Source: Aporrectodea caliginosa
Taxonomy: Eukaryota > Annelida > Clitellata > Crassiclitellata > Lumbricidae
Length of the DNA stretch: 64,000 nucleotides
Direction of reading: 5' to 3'
Assembly: GCA_020284085.1 (NCBI GenBank)
Contig: JACEVL010000687.1
Coordinates: forward strand, 89,501-153,500
Below the pieces are notes generated by a model that saw only the letters and a list, made by a program, of their open reading frames with translations, ran no database searches and was not told the DNA's origin. Numbering within the stretch: position 1 is the first letter of the stretch; each line of letters opens with the position of its first letter. Shown here piece by piece: positions 58,449-64,000 of this stretch. The translations under genes were made by a program, and so were the position numbers.

Positions 58449-59638
58449 TAGAGATGTAAAAAAACATGTTTTTTTTGGCGTTGAAATATTTCAATGAAAT
58501 ATTTCAGTTTTATTTGAAATATTTCAGTTTTCTTTGAAACATTTGAAATTATTTTTTTCTTTACATTTTACAACTAATTACAACCATAATAACAGTTTAT
58601 TTATTTCTCTCATATTACATATTATATGCATTATTGTGTTAGTGATGACCATCCTCGAGATACTCAATTTATCTCTAATTACCTGTTTTTAAGAATGACT
58701 TTTATGAGAGTTACATTATATGTTGAAAAACATATTTTATTCACCAAATGTCACAAATTACAGTTTGATCTAATAAAGTAGATGTTATTGTTCATTGTTA
58801 TGCTTAATATTTATTATTAATCACTTGTTTTGTCATAAATGAAATAAATGTGATTTTAGCTAAATTCTGCTAGCCTAGGATACAGTCAATCGTATAGAAT
58901 TTGAAACACTTTAGTGACTTTACAAGACAAATTATAAATCACAAATACTATGTCAACTAGACTCAATAATAATCCGGCAAACAAAATTTTACAAAAAGTT
59001 CTAAGAATAGAACTTAGAACACAAACATAAATAGTACTATCAGTCAGACAGAGTAAACCATCATTAATAGTAATTATACTGCTAAAATCTGTCAGTTACA
59101 AGATTTCCTCATTGTTATTCATCATCGTCCATGTCATCATCTTTGTTGTCATCGTCAACATCATCATTGTCGCTATCATCATAACTGTCACTGTCATCAT
59201 CATCACTGGCATCTTGAAATTCTAAATAATAATAATAATAATGATACCGTACGTTTATTTAAGAAGTCTTATTCGTCAAACAACATAAATAAAACCAGGA
59301 ATAGGCATGACGACGGAAACTGTGTACAAGAAATCCATCATGGCTGCCATCGACTACGATCAAATAGGGTGCAAACAATGACAAGCAAAGTAACGTCTGC
59401 TATTATAAAGTTAATATCCGATTGCAGAACAGACCATATCTTTGGAACAGACCATATCTTTGGAACAGCACCATGTCATTGGAACAGCACAAACTGGTCC
59501 AACTCAAGACATTGTGTCAATTTGTGTGCATCCAATACTTAAAAAAACATGTTGTTTTTTTTTGGTCATTGAAATATTTAAAAAAAAACTGTCAGAAATG
59601 AAATATTTCAAATGAAATATTTCACGCTCACATCACTA
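58449..59638. mobile_element. hAT element 4 (1190 bp), possible transposase remnant
   Basis: Perfect 8-bp target duplication ATTTTAGC (58441-58448, 59639-59646). Ends TAGAGATGT and ACATCACTA. Subterminal arrays of TGAAATATTTCA palindromes lie at 58479-58545 and 59560-59625. On the minus strand, after an acceptor-like TTATTATTTAG, a short frame at about 59222-59116 encodes an Asp/Ser-rich tail ending in a stop, possibly the last exon of a lost gene. Confidence 0.9.
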
Positions 59639-59646
59639 ATTTTAGC

Positions 59647-60005
59647 ACACATTTCAAAGACTAATAAAATGTAAGTACAACTGGCTATAAATAAAAACTG
59701 TGCACGTGACAATAATAAAGCTAATGTTATCGGAGCTATTAACACTTTCCACCTTTTCCCTTGGTGCTTTTGAATCACACTTTTAACCCATTACTGTCTT
59801 GCTGCAGCACAAAACAAATTTCATAAACTGCTATAAGGCTACAGTTTTATGACTGCTATAAGGCATGTACCATAACAATGAGCTGTATTAATTATGCCAA
59901 AAAATAATCTGTCGGCGGCAACGGCCTATGTTGTCATAAGCTGCCGTTAAACTGTTAAACCCACAAGTACCATCTGATTATTAGCAGTCAAAGAAAATGG
60001 ATCTT
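59647..60005. other. TRIM copy 3 intron 2, between two mobile elements
   Basis: Nothing recognised. Confidence 0.5.
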
Positions 60006-60369
60006 TAGTCTAGGCGCGCAGAGCTGAAAAGTCGTCAAAAAAGCGATGTAAGCGGCAAGTCATGTTCATTTTTGGCAACATACTTTTTACACTAATTCGA
60101 CCCTGCTGATTACGAAAATCGCTGCTGCCAAGCTGGATTTTTGACCTGAAGGTCATTTCAAGGTCACACAAAATAAAATCTAGCAAAATTCAGAGATAAA
60201 TGGCCAGATCTCAGCCAATAATGGTTGAATTCGACTAATTCTTTCTTGCTTTTTCTCTTGACTTAATAAGGCCTACCTGTGGTAAGAAACAAGGTTACTA
60301 AATGAAAGACGATCCAAGGTTATTTTAAGGTCAAAAAGGGCAATTTCATCTCAAAATCTGGGGAAATAG

Positions 60370-60915
60370 CCATAACTCAGTCAAATATTGTTCTATTTGG
60401 GTGATTCTTTCATCTTTTTGCTCGGGCCGATAAGGGCTACATTTGCATAGTACTTAAAGGCTAACATGATCCAAGGTCAATTCAAGGTCAAATTTAAGGC
60501 GAAAAGGCCATAACTCAGTCAAAATATTGTTCTATTTGGGTGATTCTTTCACCTTTTTGCTCCAGACGATAAGGGCTACATTTGCATAGTACTTAAAGGC
60601 TAACATGATCCAAGGTCAATTCAAGGTCAAAATCAAGGGGAAAAGGCCATAACTCAGTCAAATATTGTTCTATTTGGGTGATTCTTTCATCTTTTTCTCG
60701 GGACGATAAGGGCTACATTTACATAGTTCTTAAAGGCTAACATGACCCAAGGTCAATTCAAGGTCAAAATCAAGGGAAAAGGCCATTACTCAACTAAATA
60801 TTGTTCCATTTGGGTGAATCTTTACCTGTTTGCTCAGACGGATAAAGGTCAATTGAAGGTCAAAATCAAGGAAAAAGGCCATTACTCAACTAAATATTGT
60901 TCCATTTGGGTGAAT
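60370..60915 (+). repeat. ~138-bp subterminal tandem repeats, left arm
   Basis: Units start at TAACTCAG (60373, 60511, 60650) and at TTACTCAA (60786, 60882). Each contains AGGTCA-N5-AGGTCA (for example AGGTCAATTCAAGGTCA). Confidence 0.9.
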
Positions 60916-62051
60916 GGCCGACAACTTCATCAAATCCTTGACAAATCATAGCAAGATGTACCACTGCATCATTGTTACCTTTGATCGATACACCCCTGGA
61001 TCGGTGAAAGGTGCAACTCGGAAACGTCGCAGTGGTACTTGTCCAATACGACGAGCCATCAAATGATGTCATGGGCCTCTCCCAAGAAACTGGAACCATT
61101 TTTTTGCATGTAGAGAACAAGTCGGACTTGGCACGGTTCCTATCGCAGGAGATCATCAGGCAAGGCAATTTGTACACTGAAGTAGTTGTAGCAGGAGCAT
61201 TTGACGACGGAGTGGAGGGCTAATGTACTGACTGACGTATCAATGCTAAAAGTAGCACATGAAGAAGCCGACACTTGAATTTGGTTGCATGCTGCTAACA
61301 GTTCCTGTGATACAGTAGTTGTGTCAGCCAGAGATACAGACGTTTTGATCATGTTGTTATCCCACCCTAACCAGGTCCGATGCAAGTAACTATGGATGAT
61401 GGCCGGAACATCCAAGAAGCGGAGATTCATACCAATTCACAACATCCATTGCAAATTGCTACCTGAAGTTCTGTCATCACTATTGGCATTTCACGCAATT
61501 TCTGGGTGTGATACGACGTCGTACATTCGTGGTCAGACTAAGCGATCAATGTGGAATACCTTTATTGAAAGCACAAAACTGCGAAATCTACGAAGAGGTC
61601 CACTTACTCAAGAAACTATAGCAATGATGCAGAAAGGTTCTTCTGCCATGTCTACAAAGTTAATGCTGATTCTGTTGACGATGCCCGAAGACTGCTCTTC
61701 TCAAAAACCAGCCAACCTGAATGTCTTCCACCGACAAGTGATGCACTGCAGCAACACATCAAGCGATCCCACTATCAAGCGACAGTGTGGGAACAGGCGG
61801 GTAGCAGCACGCCTGATCTTCTAGATGCAGCAACGTATGGTTGGCAGAAGGACGCCTGTGATTCGTCTAAGTTGATACCAGTACTAATGACAATAGAATG
61901 CGTCCCCAAAGAATGCTTGAACATTGTTTCTTGCAACTGCAAAAAAGAACTAAACCTATGCAAACCTCGTGTGTGCCAGTGTAGGAAATCAGACTTAAGG
62001 TGTTGTTCTCTGTGTGGGTGCCAAGCTCATGGTGCCTGCACAGACATGTAG
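60916..62051 (+). pseudogene. Decayed gene of a repeat-associated PIN/FEN-like family with C-terminal CXC cysteines
   Basis: Pieces of one protein family appear in order but in different frames: MADNFIKSL and VTFDRYTPGSVKGATRKRR (from 60916), then ENKSDLARFLSQEI (about 61110), HEEADT (about 61260), VVVSARDTDVLIMLLSHP (about 61315), LLAFHAISGCDTTSYIRGQ (about 61475) and CLPPTSDALQQHIKRSHY (about 61715). A C-terminal cluster with CNCKKE, CQCRK and CCSLCGC follows, stopping at 62049-62051. I recall these motifs (FDRY, HEEADT, DTDV, GCDTTS, PPTSDA) from uncharacterised multi-copy proteins of many invertebrate genomes. The GCD motif and acidic residues resemble FEN/XPG-like PIN nucleases, and the cysteines resemble a tesmin/TSO1-type CXC domain. 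Several frameshifts and stops make this copy inactive. That the family mobilises this element is inference from its position between the arms. Confidence 0.75.
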
Positions 62052-62242
62052 TGATCAATAATTATCATTTATCAGTTTATTCATTGTACTTTACAATTGT
62101 ACAAAATAATGTTAATGTTGCTCCTAACATTAAATATTTTGCATAATTAAAAGTGAATCATTATGATAGCTGAGCTATTATATCGCCTATCGGCTGGGCC
62201 TCGTGCGGAATCATTAATTTTATCGGTCTGAGAAAACAGGTA

Positions 62243-62720
62243 AAAGAATCACCCAAATAGAACAATATTTGGCTGAGTAATGGCCTTTTCTCCTTGATTT
62301 TGACCTTGAATTGACCTTGGGTCATGTTAGCCTTTAAGAACTATGTAAATGTAGCCCTTATCGTCCCAAGCAAAAAGATGAAAGAATCACCCAAATAGAA
62401 CAATATTTGACTGAGTTATGACCTTTTCCCCTTGATTTTGACCTTGAATTGACCTTGGATCATGTTAGCCTTTAAGTACTATGCAAAGGTAGCCCTTATC
62501 GTCTGGAGCAAAAGGTGAAAGAATCACCCAAATAGAACAATATTTGACTGAGTTATGGCCTTTTCGCCTTAAATTTGACCTTGAATTGACCTTGGATCAT
62601 GTTAGCCTTTAAGTACTATGCAAATGTAGCCCTTATCGGCCCGAGCAAAAAGATGAAAGAATCACCCAAATAGAACAATATTTGACTGAGTTATGGCTAT
62701 TTCCCCAGATTTTGAGATGA
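62243..62720 (-). repeat. ~138-bp subterminal tandem repeats, right arm
   Basis: Inverted counterpart of 60370-60915: four units marked by CTGAGT at 62273, 62411, 62548 and 62686. Confidence 0.9.
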
Positions 62721-63048
62721 AATTGCCCTTTTTGACCTTAAAATAACCTTGGATCGTCTTTCATTTAGTAACCTTGTTTCTTACCACAGGTAGGCCTTAT
62801 TAAGTCGAGAAAAAGCAAGAAAGAATTAGTCGAATTCAACCATTATTGGCTGAGATCTGGCCATTTATCTCTGAATTTTGCTAGATTTTATTTTGTGTGA
62901 CCTTGAAATGACCTTCAGGTCAAAAATCCAGCTTGGCAACAGCGATTTTCGTAATCAGCAGGGTCGAATTAGTGTAAAAAAGTATGTTGCCAAAAATGAA
63001 CATGATTTGCTTCTTACACGAGATTTTCCATTTTTTGCGCCTAGACTA

Positions 63049-64000
63049 CTTGCTCACCAGCCTGGTTTGTTGGATGTGTCTTTCTCTCGGAATCCGCGGC
63101 ATCCAGTGGGAAAGATGGTTTCTAACTCCAAATCGTCCTGACTCACTTGATGTTCATACATTTCAGTTCATCCGACTCCTCCAGTTCCGTTTGTCCTACT
63201 CCTCCAATTGTTGAAATGGTCTGTTTCGCTGTTTACTCTTCTTCCTTTCGTCTCGATGAATCAGCTCGATTCGGTTGAGATCGGCAGCGGCGTACTTCTA
63301 CAGTAGGCTACCTTGTTTCGTAACCAGAATTCCTTGCTAACACAATGTACTGGAAGAAAAGATGTTCTGGAAGAAACGATGATTGTTGACGTCGTCGTTA
63401 TTCTCGTTTGTCCATCTGCTAGGTCTGCGACGGTGAGAAAGTCCTCCAGGACTCGCTTTAGGGCGTTTAGGCGAATGTCTTTAACTCGTTTAGGCCTAAG
63501 AAATGCACTATCGTCGGCTTTCCGATGTTGTCTGTTTGACCGTTGGTTAGCCAATGTCGTCCTGTTCCACTTCGTTTGCTCTTATCCATTTCCTCCCAGT
63601 CTTGTCTTTCACCCCACGTGTCAGTTATACTCTGCAATCTGGAGCTGCCCGATGATTGTCCGTCCTTCACTTCTCCCTCCCTCCACCTGCCATTTCTATG
63701 ACAGGTGTGGTCGTGTGCTATACATTCCAGTCTGGAATATTAGGCTATAAAATTATATTGCAATTAATGTTCAAAAACAATTGATTAATTAATCAATTAA
63801 GCGTTAAAAATTTTCATCGATTAATTTCGGCTTCTTCGATTCATATGTTTTACTTATTTCATAACAATAGATCGACCCATTTCTGCAGTAAATAATTTGG
63901 CGAACAATGATAATGTGAAACGTTTGAGTGGAAAATTAAGCGATCACTTTGCATTTAAGGTAAATTCATAATAACCTTGATGTTTGTGAAGAAATATGTA
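63049..64000. other. TRIM copy 3 intron 2, right end
   Basis: From about 63310 it aligns with copy 2 intron 2 (CTTGTTTCGTAACCAGAATT, compare 45007), and the last 40 bases align with 45452-45488. Between these, homology is interrupted by unassigned sequence. No exon is present. Confidence 0.7.

Larger units (their letters stand above)
60006..63048 (+). mobile_element. ~3-kb element with ~800-900-bp inverted arms around a decayed PIN/FEN-like gene
   Basis: Left arm about 60006-60915, right arm about 62243-63048, near-perfect reverse complements over most of their length (for example CTAATTCGACCCTGCTGATT on both sides). The outer ends read TAGTCTAGGCGC / GCGCCTAGACTA with CTT on both flanks (60003-60005, 63049-63051), a possible 3-bp duplication. 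Each arm contains about four tandem units of ~138 bp; the left arm ends with a 96-bp short unit. The middle carries the pseudogene at 60916-62051. Boundaries are by eye; the superfamily is not assigned. Confidence 0.8.

Noticed and set aside
63313..63750. 145-codon open frame near the right end
   Set aside because: It begins in intron sequence that aligns with TRIM copy 2 intron 2 and shows no domain or codon bias.

Overview
The window is nuclear DNA from an animal. Protein-coding exons are split by GT-AG introns with consistent phases, intergenic space is large, and there are tRNA-like SINEs, CR1/L2-type LINE tails, hAT transposons, MITEs and long mini- and microsatellites. The gene families seen (degenerin/ENaC channel, Golgi carbohydrate sulfotransferase, a small expansion of TRIM genes with a beta-propeller tail) and the repeat load suggest a marine invertebrate, perhaps an echinoderm or another invertebrate deuterostome. 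That placement is inference. No prokaryotic features (operons, Shine-Dalgarno sites, CRISPR) are present.

Left part (1-21 kb): the last exon of a DEG/ENaC channel (655-1127, +); a predicted two-exon gene for a small secreted cysteine-rich protein (2755-4274, -) that I could not assign to a family; a TATA/CRE promoter-like block followed by a splice donor (7756-7986); and a four-exon Golgi sulfotransferase (17154-20466, +). The sulfotransferase start codon is preceded by three two-codon uORFs, and its C-terminus appears frameshifted. The spaces between are filled with SINEs, LINE tails, MITEs, microsatellites and several direct or inverted duplications.

Middle (21.2-32 kb): a hAT transposase remnant, then about 6.4 kb of a 13-bp minisatellite that is almost free of C on the + strand, then about 3.7 kb of a mosaic of ~37-bp repeats in alternating orientation, bounded by terminal-inverted-repeat-like modules.

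Right part (32-64 kb): three tandem, segmentally duplicated TRIM genes (RING, two B-boxes, coiled coil, NHL-like propeller) with the same three-exon layout and intron phases. Copies 1 and 2 are complete. Copy 3 has exons 1 and 2, and its last exon should begin about 35 bp beyond the window edge. Its last intron has grown to at least 6.1 kb through insertion of a SINE, a hAT element and a ~3-kb element with long inverted arms around a decayed PIN/FEN-like gene. Four hAT elements with perfect 8-bp target duplications (48518-50030, 51696-52886, 53951-54540, 58449-59638) each carry their own short subterminal motif array.

Gene models come from reading splice signals and phase by eye; no alignment or search was run.
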